From positions 372,001 through 436,000 of the forward strand of contig JBCCTU010000002.1 in NCBI GenBank assembly GCA_039198065.1: a stretch of DNA of 64,000 bases, given 5' to 3'. The translations under genes were made by a program, and so were the position numbers. Shown piece after piece: positions 51,758 to 62,512 of the stretch. Numbering within the stretch: position 1 is the first letter of the stretch; every line of letters begins with the position of its first letter. The notes under the pieces were generated by a model. It made no database searches. It was not told the origin of the DNA and saw only the letters and a program-made list of their open reading frames with translations. Origin of the DNA: CALHVX01 sp039198065. Its GTDB lineage: Bacteria; Pseudomonadota; Gammaproteobacteria; Pseudomonadales; Azotimanducaceae.

Positions 51758-52870
51758 CTAGTACAGCGTCGCCAGCGCTTTAGCATCGTAATCCGCCAGT
51801 TCGTCGGTCCGGCCTTCGCGGATCTTCTGAGCCCAGAAGGGGTCCTGCAGAAGCGCGCGACCAACGGCCAGCATGTCAAATTCACCGCGCTCGAGACGCT
51901 CAACGGCGAGGGCAATCGGCTGGGTCTTCGAGTCTTCGCCCTGAAACGCGCCAATGAAGTCCGAAGACAGCCCGACGGATCCCACGGTAATCGACGGCAG
52001 CCCCGTCAGTTTTTTGCACCAGCCGGCAAGGTTCAGTCCCTCCTCGCCGTCGATGTCCGGGAACTCTGGTTCCCACCAGCGCCGCTGACTGGCGTGTAGG
52101 ATGTCGACACCCGCGTCAACGAACACCTTTAGAAACGCTTCGAGCTCCTGCGGCGTTTCTGCCAGCCGGGCGCCATAGTCCTGTTGCTTCCACTGTGACC
52201 AGCGCAGGATGAGCGGTACCTCGGGTCCGACCTGCGCGCGACTGGCGGCAATGGCCTCGCCGGCGAAGCGCGCGCGCTCGACCAGTGAGCCGCCGTAGCG
52301 TCCGGAGCGCGTGTTCATCACACCCCAGAAAAACTCATCGATGAGGTAACCGTGCGCCCCGTGCAGCTCCACGGCGTCAAAGCCGAGTCGGGCGGCTTCG
52401 CCGGCGGCGTTGGCGTAAGCCATGACCATCGCCTCGACATCGGCGTCTGTGGGCTCCTCAAGAACCTGCTTGCCCGTATGGGTACGACCCGACGGACTGT
52501 CGGAGATCGCGTCCGGGTCCGGTCCCGTGCCGGGCTTGCGCATCATGCCCACGTGCCACAGCTGCGGCGCAATCTTGCCGGGGGTTGTGTGCACGGCGTC
52601 AGCGACCGCTTTCCAGCCCGCGAGCGCATCGGTCTCGTGAAAGTTCGGCACCCTCGGATCGTTCGATGCGCCACCGCGACCGATCGTCGTTCCTTCGGTG
52701 ATGATCAGACCGACGTCGGCTGCGGCGCGGCGCTGGTAGTAGGCCGCTACGTCCTCGCCGGGCACGCCGTCCGGCGAAAAAGACCGCGTCATCGGGGCCA
52801 TGACGACCCGGTTCGGGAGCGACATGCCGCGGACGGTCAGAGGTTCAAACAGCGCACTGATATCGGCCAT
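51758..52870 (-). CDS. Old-yellow-enzyme-type NADH:flavin oxidoreductase
   Basis: A 370-residue FMN enzyme of the OYE family: NRVVMAPMTR at residues ~17-26, ITEGTTIGRGG, the substrate-binding pair region AVELHGAHGYLIDEFFW, and the FMN phosphate region AVGRALLQDPFW. The ATG at 52870 is the proper start; the frame extends upstream without coding character. It reduces activated alkenes such as enones in related enzymes; the native substrate is unknown. Confidence 0.93.
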   Translation of the reverse strand: MADISALFEPLTVRGMSLPNRVVMAPMTRSFSPDGVPGEDVAAYYQRRAAADVGLIITEGTTIGRGGASNDPRVPNFHETDALAGWKAVADAVHTTPGKIAPQLWHVGMMRKPGTGPDPDAISDSPSGRTHTGKQVLEEPTDADVEAMVMAYANAAGEAARLGFDAVELHGAHGYLIDEFFWGVMNTRSGRYGGSLVERARFAGEAIAASRAQVGPEVPLILRWSQWKQQDYGARLAETPQELEAFLKVFVDAGVDILHASQRRWWEPEFPDIDGEEGLNLAGWCKKLTGLPSITVGSVGLSSDFIGAFQGEDSKTQPIALAVERLERGEFDMLAVGRALLQDPFWAQKIREGRTDELADYDAKALATLY

Positions 52871-53048
52871 GAGAGCGTTCTCGTAGAAACAAAATCGCGG
52901 CGCAGCATGGAGGGAAGCCTCGGCCGGTGCAAATTCGATTCGCGCCGCCACAACGGGGCAGACATCAGAGAACCGAGCGGCGTTCGTCTCGCGATCGTCA
53001 TCCGCTGCGGCTACTCTAGTAACCAACTACTAACACCTTGGAGTGCGC

Positions 53049-53855
53049 GTGCTTCCCACTGAACCCCTGTCCATCGGCGGCGTCCTTGATGCCGGTATCC
53101 GGCTCTACCGCAATACGTTTCGAAGCGTTCTACCGTTGATTGCGGTGGCTGCCGTCCCTTATGCCCTGGCCAACGCGTGGATGGGGGCGGTGACCCCAGC
53201 CGCGGACGAGGGCCCGGAACTTGCGGTGGGTCAGCTCGGTCTGTTCCTAGTTGCGATGCTTGGGGTGTATCTGGCGCTGATGTTCCTGGCCTACGCGCTG
53301 GGGCATAAGATTGTGGCTTTGGCGAAGGATGAGCCCAGTTCAGTCAGCAGCGCCGTTGTCGCCGGTTTGAAGTACATGCTTCCTGGTTTCGTGCTCGTTA
53401 TTCTGAGCATCCTGGCGCTCGGGATCGGCTACGTTCTGTTAATCATTCCAGGGCTTATCCTCACGGTCTCCCTGGCGTTTTACACGCTCGTACCGCTCAT
53501 GGAAGAGCGTTCCGTATGGGCTGGTTTGAATCGCAGTCACCACCTCGTCTGGCGAGGAGGTTGGTTGCGTACCGCTGCTGTCCTCACGGTCATGTCCGTC
53601 GTGCTCATGGCGCTTTACGTGATTCTAACGCTCGTCGTCGGACTCACGCTGGCGCCGTCAATGCTCTCCGAGGACCCGCTGGCAGCCGCTTCTGGCGGTA
53701 GCGCGATCGGCACCTTCGTCGTTACCTGGGTCTCTGTCGCGCTGTTCTCCCCGCTTTACAGCGCCATCGCAGTTGTTCAGTACAACGACTTGCAGCTGCG
53801 CGTTGATGGAACTGACATTGAGTCGGACTTAGAGGCGATGCAGGGGAGCGCGTAA
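53049..53855 (+). CDS. Polytopic membrane protein, first gene of MoxR-DUF58 cluster
   Basis: A 268-residue membrane protein with six helices, of the DUF975/YciC-like type often placed before DUF4129 genes. GGAG at 53040-53043 suits the GTG at 53049; a GTG at 53043 is the alternative. It heads the series with DUF4129, DUF4350, MoxR and DUF58 genes. Likely part of an envelope complex; function unknown. Confidence 0.75.
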   Translation: MLPTEPLSIGGVLDAGIRLYRNTFRSVLPLIAVAAVPYALANAWMGAVTPAADEGPELAVGQLGLFLVAMLGVYLALMFLAYALGHKIVALAKDEPSSVSSAVVAGLKYMLPGFVLVILSILALGIGYVLLIIPGLILTVSLAFYTLVPLMEERSVWAGLNRSHHLVWRGGWLRTAAVLTVMSVVLMALYVILTLVVGLTLAPSMLSEDPLAAASGGSAIGTFVVTWVSVALFSPLYSAIAVVQYNDLQLRVDGTDIESDLEAMQGSA

Positions 53856-53950
53856 CGCTGGCAGCGTCTGCATCAGCACCAGCGGAGCGCCTCGACCCTC
53901 GGGATCTCGACCCGATCCTCGAGTCCCTTGAACTGGAGGAAGCCGACGCC

Positions 53951-54559
53951 ATGGACCGGGCGATGCTCTGGTGGCGCGACGTGCTCAATGATCTCTGGGA
54001 CTGGGCCGAGCGGCTGACCGGTGGCGAGGGCGGATGGCTCGATCGCCTGGCTCGGTGGCTCGATGGGTTCGGTGCTGACGGTAGCTCAAGCAACGATTGG
54101 GTGCTCGCCGTAACACAAGCGGTGCTCTGGGCCCTCGTTGTCCTCGCCGTGGTGCTCATCGCAATCCAGCTCTGGCGCCGGTTTGGTCCACTTCCGAGCA
54201 GCGGGGAGGTGTGGGCACCGGTAACCCTGACCTCAACGGAGCAACGGCAACTGGTGCAGCGCCTCGATCATGCGCAACCTGAACGCTGGGCGCCGCTGCT
54301 GTTTCAGGATCTCTGCGAACGGCTCGATCGGGGCGGACTTCTCGACGCGACACCGGCAGCGACGAACCGCCAGCTCGCCGCTCGAGCGCGAGTCAGCGGT
54401 CCGGTCCAGGCGGCCATGTTGCGGCTCGCGGATGCTGCCGACCGTGCGTTGTTTGCCGGATGGAGCCCGGATCAGTCGGCGCGGGAGCGCCTGCTCGCTA
54501 CCCATGCGGACGTGGTGTCGACGGTTAGTGCAGCCGCTCCAACCTCGGCAACCGAATGA
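53951..54559 (+). CDS. DUF4129-type membrane protein
   Basis: A 202-residue protein with one central helix (residues ~52-74) and a C-terminal cytoplasmic DUF4129-like domain (RQLAARAR, LRLADAADRALFAG). The ATG at 53951 has GGAGG 12 nt upstream, but coding-like sequence continues upstream to about 53858 (starting CTG), so the protein may be ~30 residues longer. Member of the MoxR cluster; overlaps DUF4350 by ATGA. Confidence 0.75.
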   Translation: MDRAMLWWRDVLNDLWDWAERLTGGEGGWLDRLARWLDGFGADGSSSNDWVLAVTQAVLWALVVLAVVLIAIQLWRRFGPLPSSGEVWAPVTLTSTEQRQLVQRLDHAQPERWAPLLFQDLCERLDRGGLLDATPAATNRQLAARARVSGPVQAAMLRLADAADRALFAGWSPDQSARERLLATHADVVSTVSAAAPTSATE

Positions 54560-56078
54560 TGGAGCGCGCGAAGACCCTTGGCTGGGTTGCGGGAATTCTG
54601 ATCATCATTGCGTTGTTGATCGCCTCGGAGTCTGGTGAACAGGACGCTCCACTCGTTCGCCCCACGACAGAGCAGCCCCGCTTTGCCGGGGTATTGGCGC
54701 TGCGCCGCTGGCTTGAGTCTGCGGCGATCGATACGGTGTCCTGGCAGCGCCGATTTGATGACCTTGATCAGACGGTCCCCGGCCGAGGTCATGTGATGAT
54801 CGCGCACCAGCCCACGTCGCTGTACGCCGAGGCGGAAGAGCTGGCGGCGTTGAACGAATGGGTCGCCGCCGGAAACACGCTGCTTGTTGCGGCGGGACTG
54901 CTGGAAGGTACGCCCTGGATCTACGATGGCTTTGATCTCGTTGACGACCTGGAGCGGATGACGGGACTGCGCTTCGTTCGCCGGGGTGCGGCTGAAGACG
55001 GCGAAGAGCCCGTCGAGTCACCAGCGGTGGCGACCGATCCCACGGATGATCCGTCGGTGGATACGGCGTCAGACGCGGAAGGTGAGTCCCTGTTGGACGC
55101 TGCAGAAGGGGCCTTTGACCGGGTGTTTTCCACGCCGGGCTGGGTGCTGCTGCACGGTGCGACGGACGTGGTAGACCTAGTGGCGGCGCCGGGGGCGACA
55201 GCTGCGCTAGCGTCGGCCGGTGCGCGGGCTCCCTGGGACGGCTCGGAGTGGATCCGTGAGCTTAGCGATGCAACAAACGAAGCAGATACAGAGGCGGCCG
55301 TAGACGCCGAGTATTGTGCGGGCACCGCGCTTGCGGAGGGTTATCGAGCGCTGGCGGGTCGCAGCGGCTGCGTGCAGGTCCGCGTGCCGCACCCGGATAG
55401 CTGGCGGACGCTGCTTGAGCATCGTGAGACGGCCCAGCCGGTGTTGTTTGCTGCACCTCTGGGTGATGGGCAGATACACGTGTTGCTGCACCCGTCCTTG
55501 CTCGCGAACGACGTCATCGGGCGCTTTGAAAACCGTGCGTGGGTAAAGCGGTATTTGACCCTGGCGCTCGGGCCGCAGGGGCGCGTCCTCTTCGATGATG
55601 CGCATCAGGGGCTGAACACGATCTACGAGGCAGAGGATCTACTCCGTGACCCGCGCCTGTATCAGACCATGGCGGTGATTCTGTTGCTCTGGCTCGCCTT
55701 TCTACTTGCCGATAGCGGACACTGGCGGCGGGCAACGCAACGACTGCCGCGCAGCGCGGTGCGGCTGACCGATCTGGCGACGGCGTCGGCCGGTTTCCTC
55801 GCCCGGCGGTTACACCCTGACGCGGCCCGGGCTGCGATCCTCGAGCCGCTGATCGAGCGTTTGGAACGACGCTGGCGGGTGACGCGAAGTCGGGCGCTGA
55901 CCGATGGCCTGAACGCAGAACGACGAGATCATGGCGACGCTGTGGCAGCGCTTGAGATGCTGCTCATTGAGCAGCGAAACGGCCAACGCGTTCCGCTCGT
56001 CGAGCTGGATCGTGCGGTTCAGACGCTGCTGGCGGATGCTCGGGTGCCCACGCCCCCTCAGATTCACGAACCACAAGG

Positions 56079-56082
<4 letters not shown>
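54556..56082 (+). CDS. DUF4350-domain membrane protein
   Basis: A 508-residue protein: signal-anchor helix at residues ~8-25, a periplasmic DUF4350 domain (glutamine-amidotransferase-like fold) with an acidic insertion around residues 140-190, a second helix near 375-390, and a cytoplasmic tail. It is typical of MoxR/DUF58 clusters, and both of its ends overlap its neighbours by ATGA. Confidence 0.82.
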
Positions 56083-57076
<994 letters not shown>

Positions 57077-57080
<4 letters not shown>

Positions 57081-58423
57081 TTCTTAATGGCAGAGCTCTG
57101 CTGGCGATCGGTGTCGTCTTAGGGTTAGTCACCGCAGCACTGTGGGTCGGGGCACCCTACGACGTGCTCTGGCGGTTGAGTGCGGTAATCGTGTTGCTGG
57201 CGCTGCTGCTTGAGCGACTGATCACCCTGCGCACGCGGCTCGACGTCAGCCTCGTACAACCTCGCTTGTGGTACCTCGGCCTGCCCGTGGAGGTGCAGCT
57301 CCGGGTGCAGCACAACCGGCGCGGGGCACTGCAGCTACAGCTCGGAATTGATCCGCCGGCTGCCCTAGACGTTGCGGGTGAAGGCACCGAGGAAGCGGTT
57401 TTGATCGCGGAGCATGGGGACCATGCGTTTCGCTGGGAACTGACGGGGGCACGCCTCGGCGAGCATTCATGGCCCGCGCAGCCGGTGTGTCAGACCGGCC
57501 CGTTCGGTCTCGCACGCTGGGTCAGCCGCGTTCCGCTACAGGCCGAGACCTCGACGCCGTTGGCCCGTGAACAGCACAGCACCGCCGTGACCCGCGTCGA
57601 ACCTGAACCGCTTCTCCACAACCTGGGGGCCGCGGCAGAGCTGTCGTTCGGCCAACGACCGCAGTCCCGGGCCAGCGATCAGGGCATTGAATTCCGGACC
57701 CTGCGGGCGTACGCACCCGGGGACCCACCGACGCGCATCAGCTGGAAGTCGCTGGCGCGCAGCGGCGCGTTGATGGTGCGGGAACAGGAAGACGATCAAC
57801 GGCTCGACCTGGCCGTGCTGATCGACAGTGGCAAGTCGGCGGCCTACGGCGTTGGGCCGCTGGATGTATCGGGGCTACTCGGGAACCTGGCGGCTCGGCT
57901 GAGCGAGTGGGCGCTCAGTCAGGGTGATCGGGTCGCACTCATGACCTACGCCAACGTACCCCTGGAGCGCTTGCCACCGCGTGCCGGAGTTGCGCAGTTA
58001 CGGTCGGTTCGCACGCTGTTGGCCGCCATGCAACCCCGGCCCGTTGAAGCGAACCCATTGGCCGCGGTGCTGGCGCTGCGGCATCTGTTGTCCCAGCGTG
58101 CGCTGGTGTTGATTCTTACCAACCTCGATGACGCCGCCAGCGGGCAGCAGTTGGTGGACGCGTGCCGGCTGTTGCGGCCGAAGCATCTGCCGATGTTGGT
58201 CAGCGTTGAGGATCCGGCGCTTGCCGCGATGACCCGCAACCCGGCGCATACCGTGGACACTGTGTACCAGCGTTTGGCTGCACGAGAGATCGAACGGGGC
58301 TCAATGCTCGCGACCCGCGAGTTAGAACGCCTCGGTGCGCTGGTTGTGCGCGCGCTTCCCACGCATCTTGAGTCCCGCGTATTCGATACTTATCGTCGGG
58401 TCAAAACCTTGCGCAGTCTGTGA
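57077..58423 (+). CDS. DUF58-domain protein
   Basis: A 448-residue DUF58 protein from the GTG at 57077 that overlaps the MoxR stop. Two helices lie near residues 10-50, then the DUF58 core with EFRTLRAYAPGDPPTRISWKSLAR and a VWA-like DxSG variant (VLIDSGKSA). It partners MoxR in this cluster. Its last 34 nt overlap the 3' end of the SpoIIM gene on the other strand. Confidence 0.9.
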
Positions 58424-59388
58424 CCGGCCGCCTGAGGAAAGCGACCGTCAAGTGCCAGCAGCAAGACCCCGAACCAGGCAACTCCCACAGCCGTACGAAC
58501 CAGCGTTGAGACGTCTTCCCGTGGCGACAGATAGCCTTCGATGAGCCCTGAACCGATAAGGAACGGCACGCACACGGCCGCCAGCGCCCCGGCGTCTCCA
58601 CCGGCTGCGCGCAATGACGCGATCCGTCCCTGAACCCCAGGTCGGGCTAGAGCACGACCCAGCGCCAGCCCGGCGGCGGCACTTAGACAGATGACCGAGA
58701 GTTCAACGATGCCGTGGGCGATTACGAACCGGTAGAGTGGCAAGCTCATGGCGAAATGCGTGGTGTAACCGAAAATCGCCCCCAGCATCAGACCGTTGAG
58801 CACGACGATGTACAGTGTGCCGATACCGTAGAGGAGGCCGAGCGCGAAAGCGGTTATGGCGACGCTGATGTTGTTTTGCATCAACTCGATGGCAAGTACC
58901 GATGACGGTACGACGTTCAAGAGGCCATCGGTCCACAGGGTCCTGTTCTGGACCATTACGATCATCTCGCGGGACATAAACCAGGCGCCGGTTTCTGGCC
59001 AACGGTAGACGAGCGCGAATCCTGCGAGCGCTGTCACGACGAACAGCGTGACCGTAAAGCGGATCTCCGGCGCCAGGCGACGCGCCGCTGCCGGTAGAGC
59101 TACGGCAAACAGGTTCCAGAGCTCCGCGACTGGCCGGCGCGGCGCGGTGTGAATCGCCTCATGAGCTCGTTCGTATACGGTCTCGGCGGTTCGCGCCAGC
59201 TGCGTATCAGAGTGCGTAGTTCGCAGCAGAGACAAATCTCTGGCGAGCCCTCGGTAGCCGTTTAACGCACGGCGCGCGGCGGCCAGATCAAGATCCTGTC
59301 GATTGCCGCTGATCAGCGTCGTTAGCTCACGCCAGTCGTCTTTGCGTCGCTCCAGCCAGGCGCGATAACTGCTGCGTTGGTCCGTCAT
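58390..59388 (-). CDS. Stage II sporulation protein M (SpoIIM) family membrane protein
   Basis: A 332-residue protein: ~100 N-terminal cytoplasmic residues, then six helices of the SpoIIM/DUF95 type with the family's LMQNNISVAITAFALG motif and GIGTLYIV. In non-sporulating bacteria it is a standard companion of RDD and MoxR/DUF58 genes. Its start overlaps the RDD stop as ATGA. Convergent 34-nt overlap with the DUF58 gene. Confidence 0.9.
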   Translation of the reverse strand: MTDQRSSYRAWLERRKDDWRELTTLISGNRQDLDLAAARRALNGYRGLARDLSLLRTTHSDTQLARTAETVYERAHEAIHTAPRRPVAELWNLFAVALPAAARRLAPEIRFTVTLFVVTALAGFALVYRWPETGAWFMSREMIVMVQNRTLWTDGLLNVVPSSVLAIELMQNNISVAITAFALGLLYGIGTLYIVVLNGLMLGAIFGYTTHFAMSLPLYRFVIAHGIVELSVICLSAAAGLALGRALARPGVQGRIASLRAAGGDAGALAAVCVPFLIGSGLIEGYLSPREDVSTLVRTAVGVAWFGVLLLALDGRFPQAAGHRLRKVLTRR

Positions 59389-60119
59389 GACCGTTTGAGC
59401 AGTTCCGCCAAACGGTGCTTGAGTTCCGCATCGCGCAGTTTCGTGGCCGGCCCGGCGAGTGGATCATCAGTCGCGTTACCTAACCGTTGGAGCAGTGTTC
59501 GGGCAACGTCGCGTCGCCGTACCGGTTCGAGTGTCGACCAGCGATCCAGCACTTTGCGCACTAGCTCGGCATCTTTCGGCGCCAGGCCGGACAGCTGCAC
59601 TTCTTCGAGCGCATCCAATGCGCGTTGGCTGTCTTCTGGGGCAACGACAATCCGCGTACCGGCGAGCATATCGCCGAGCCGTTGTTGTTCCTTACTCAGC
59701 ATGACGGTGATCAGACCAATCGTATAGAACGCGGGTAACCCATCGACAAGCCGCATCACGTTGCGCAGTAAAATCGGTCCGCTGCCGACACGATTGCCAT
59801 CGAGGTCAACGCAGCGCAGCCCCGCCATGCGTTTTCCTGGTGTGCCACCTTGGCTCGCAAGTTCGACGACCGGATGGTACAGGCCGTACAAAAGCACTGG
59901 GACCCCGAACCAGAGCATCAGGTCCGTCGCGCTGGCCGCGCCGCCGTTCTCGCGAAACGGCGGAAGAAGAATCCAGGCGAACGCGAGCCATAGCAGCACG
60001 AGTCCCGCGCGCAGATGCCAGTCAATGGCGTAGGCGTACGCGCGGCTGCCGGCACCGGCGAGGGTCAGCTCGCGCTGCACGCCGGTCGCTGTTTCAACGA
60101 CGATGCTCTCGCTTTGCAT
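59385..60119 (-). CDS. RDD-family membrane protein
   Basis: A 244-residue RDD protein: an early AYAIDWHLRAG segment with the family Arg/Asp positions, three helices in residues ~30-135 with GTPGKRMAGLRCVD, and an ~85-residue cytoplasmic tail with a coiled-coil character. It is coupled to SpoIIM and, although on the other strand, belongs to the MoxR cluster by content. Confidence 0.88.
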   Translation of the reverse strand: MQSESIVVETATGVQRELTLAGAGSRAYAYAIDWHLRAGLVLLWLAFAWILLPPFRENGGAASATDLMLWFGVPVLLYGLYHPVVELASQGGTPGKRMAGLRCVDLDGNRVGSGPILLRNVMRLVDGLPAFYTIGLITVMLSKEQQRLGDMLAGTRIVVAPEDSQRALDALEEVQLSGLAPKDAELVRKVLDRWSTLEPVRRRDVARTLLQRLGNATDDPLAGPATKLRDAELKHRLAELLKRS

Positions 60120-60162
60120 GGCTACGTGACGCTGTTAACGAATGCGCTGCAGATTTGCGCGG

Positions 60163-60768
60163 TCAGGAGGCCTCGCGAAGATAGATGGAGCGTTTCGGCC
60201 GTGCGAACACACGCTCGACCATGGGGATGAAGTGCTCGAGTGGTTTCGATACGAAGTCTGGATCGAACGCGGCCTGATCGAGGCGGCAGAACTCAGCGCA
60301 CGCGTCGAAGTAGGCGTGGTCGCGAAACTGATCGCGCATGTTTCGATCGAGCCCAAGGTGGTGAAAGAAGTAGTAGCCCTGAAATATGCCGTGGTGCTCG
60401 ACGATCCAGTGGTTCTCGTCGGAAACGAAGGGTTTGAGAATCGCGGCGGCGATGTCCGCGTGGTTGCTGCTGCCAAGGGTATCGCCGATGTCGTGCAGCA
60501 GCGCGCAAACGATGTATTCCTCATCTTTACCGGCGTTTTCGGCGAGGGTAGCCGTTTGCAGCGAATGCTCCATGCGCGATACGGCAAACCCGCCGTGATC
60601 GTTCTCCAGCAGCCTGAGGTGGTCGAGTACGCGACTCGCAAGCTGGCGGCCGTAGGGCTTCGAATGCTTGTTGATGATCGCCCAGTCGTCGGCGCTACTC
60701 TCGTCCATCCGCGAAAAGCTCGCGCGCGTCTCGGCCGTTGCTGTGGTCAGTTCGGTTGTCTCGCTCAT
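60163..60768 (-). CDS. HD-domain protein, PhnZ/MIOX-like fold
   Basis: A 201-residue HD-domain protein. Likely diiron ligands are the histidine of EHSLQTA, the pair in LLHDIGD, the histidine of SNHADIA, and VEHHGI, the pattern of HD oxygenases such as PhnZ and of phosphonate-linked HD proteins. As I recall PhnZ, the tyrosine and glutamate before EH (YxGE) are replaced here by H and F, so phosphonate oxidation is doubtful. The ATG at 60768 follows AGGTGGG; the longer frame is non-coding in look. Confidence 0.78.
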   Translation of the reverse strand: MSETTELTTATAETRASFSRMDESSADDWAIINKHSKPYGRQLASRVLDHLRLLENDHGGFAVSRMEHSLQTATLAENAGKDEEYIVCALLHDIGDTLGSSNHADIAAAILKPFVSDENHWIVEHHGIFQGYYFFHHLGLDRNMRDQFRDHAYFDACAEFCRLDQAAFDPDFVSKPLEHFIPMVERVFARPKRSIYLREAS

Positions 60769-60876
60769 GCATCCCACCTCTGTTTGCCTGTTGCGTACCT
60801 TTTGTGTGCCTTTTGTGTTCCTGGGCCCAGTCGCTTCCGAAAAGGATACCCGCTCTTTGACCGCTGTCACCCCCGG

Positions 60877-62427
60877 TCAGGCTGGCGGGGCTTCGAGCTG
60901 TGGCGGCCTGCGGTCAAGGTTGTAGCGCGTCGCCTGCTCGTAGGCAAAGCCCAGCTGCAGCAGCTCGAGATCTGCGTAGCGCCGACCGATGAGCTGAATG
61001 CCCGCTGGAAGTCCGTTTGCACCGAGGCCGACAGACAGGTTCAGCACCGGACATCCGGCCAGTGTTCCGGGTGTTACGACTTCCATCCACCGATGGTACG
61101 TATCCATGGATCGCGTACCGATGGCCTTCGGCCAGTGCTCGGTTTTCGCGAAGGGGTAGACCTGAGTCGTGGGCAGGACCAGGGCGTCGTAGCGCTCAAA
61201 CAGGGTCAACAGTGCCGCGTACCAGGCGGCACGGTCTTTGGACGCGGCGGCAATGTCGTCTCCGGTTAGTGCTGCGCCACCTTCGCACTCCCAGACCAGT
61301 TCTGGTTTGAGCTGCGCGCGCGTTGTGGGGTTATCAAGCAGCGGTTTCGCCCAGGCCCGCGTCAACCAGTGGCGGAAGGTCAGCCAGGTTTTCCAGAGCC
61401 GTTCCGGTGCATAGTCGGGCAACACTGCATCGACTGTGCAGCCGAGGGTTTCAAACCCGTCGATGGCCTTGCCACAGTGGTCTAGCAATCCCGTTTCCAT
61501 GGGCAGGTAGCCGTTGAGGTCGCCGAGCCAGGCGATGCGTGTACCTTGCCAGTCTCGGGTCAGCGGTGCGTTGTAGCGGTCGGGCTGGCTCGGAAAGCTG
61601 GCCGGCGAGCGGGGATCAGCGCCTGCGAGGGTTGCTAGCAGGCGCGCGGCGTCGCTGACCGTTCGACCCATGGGGCCATTGCAGGCCAGCTCCTCAATAA
61701 AGTCGTCGCCGAGGGGCACCAGCCCCGGTGTGGGTCGAAAGCCGATGACGTTGTTGAAGGCCGCCGGGTTGCGTAAGGACCCCATGAAGTCGCTGCCGTC
61801 AGCCACCGGCACCATGCCAAGGGCCAGCGCCGCCGCGGCGCCCCCGCTGCTGCCGCCGGCAGTGAGCGTTGCATCGTAGGCGTTGCCCGTGGTGCCGAAA
61901 ACGCGGTTATAGCTTTGCGATCCGAGGCCGAACTCGGGCACGTTGGTTTTGCCGATAAACACAGCCCCCGCCGCGCGCATGCGCGCGACGTGAATGCTGT
62001 CAGCCTTCGGCAGGTCCTTAACGAACAGCGGTGAGCCGGCCGTGGTCGGGAAACCGACGGCGTCGGCCAGGTCTTTGACTGCCACGGGCATGCCGTGCAT
62101 CCAACCCCGGCTGCGGCCACGGCGAAGCTCTGCATCGCGGTCATCGGCAAGCTTTTGTAGGTGCTCGGTAGGTGCCTGCGACACGATCGCGTTGATCGTT
62201 GGATTGAAGCGCTCGATCTGCGTTAGGTAAGCGTCGAGCACCTCGCGGCAACTCACATCACGGCGATGGATCGTGGCAGAGAGGCCCAGAGCGGAAAGAC
62301 GAGTTAGGTCCTGCGACGTTACCGGCGGCTGGGAGCCGGGTTCTAGCGGGGTTCCGGACGATGCACTGAGCGTAGCGAGGGCGGCCAGACCCGTGGCGTG
62401 CGAAAGGAGCTGTCTACGGTTCGGCAT
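60877..62427 (-). CDS. Amidase-signature enzyme with Tat-like signal
   Basis: A 516-residue amidase. The Ser-cisSer-Lys machinery is visible: the lysine in VAVKDLA near residue 117, the GGSSGGAAAALALG signature near 192 and DFMGSLRNPA after it. The N-terminus NRRQLLSHATGLAALATLSA is a likely Tat signal, so it would be exported folded. Substrate specificity is broad in the family and unknown here. Confidence 0.9.
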   Translation of the reverse strand: MPNRRQLLSHATGLAALATLSASSGTPLEPGSQPPVTSQDLTRLSALGLSATIHRRDVSCREVLDAYLTQIERFNPTINAIVSQAPTEHLQKLADDRDAELRRGRSRGWMHGMPVAVKDLADAVGFPTTAGSPLFVKDLPKADSIHVARMRAAGAVFIGKTNVPEFGLGSQSYNRVFGTTGNAYDATLTAGGSSGGAAAALALGMVPVADGSDFMGSLRNPAAFNNVIGFRPTPGLVPLGDDFIEELACNGPMGRTVSDAARLLATLAGADPRSPASFPSQPDRYNAPLTRDWQGTRIAWLGDLNGYLPMETGLLDHCGKAIDGFETLGCTVDAVLPDYAPERLWKTWLTFRHWLTRAWAKPLLDNPTTRAQLKPELVWECEGGAALTGDDIAAASKDRAAWYAALLTLFERYDALVLPTTQVYPFAKTEHWPKAIGTRSMDTYHRWMEVVTPGTLAGCPVLNLSVGLGANGLPAGIQLIGRRYADLELLQLGFAYEQATRYNLDRRPPQLEAPPA

Positions 62428-62438
62428 CGGCTTCAGAC

Positions 62439-62497
62439 GTGCACCCAGATACGCGACCTGGGTGCACTACAGCGTCCGCGCGAAGAGCGCGGACGCT
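62439..62497. terminator. Two adjacent hairpins between amidase and DUF4397 genes
   Basis: GTGCACCCAG/CTGGGTGCAC (10-bp stem, 62439-62467) is followed 3 nt later by AGCGTCCGCGC/GCGCGGACGCT (11-bp stem, 62471-62497). Both are perfect. The second lies just after the stop of the DUF4397 gene (minus strand), and no T-tract follows on that strand. Confidence 0.55.
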
Positions 62498-62512
62498 TCA
62501 GGATGGACGGAC

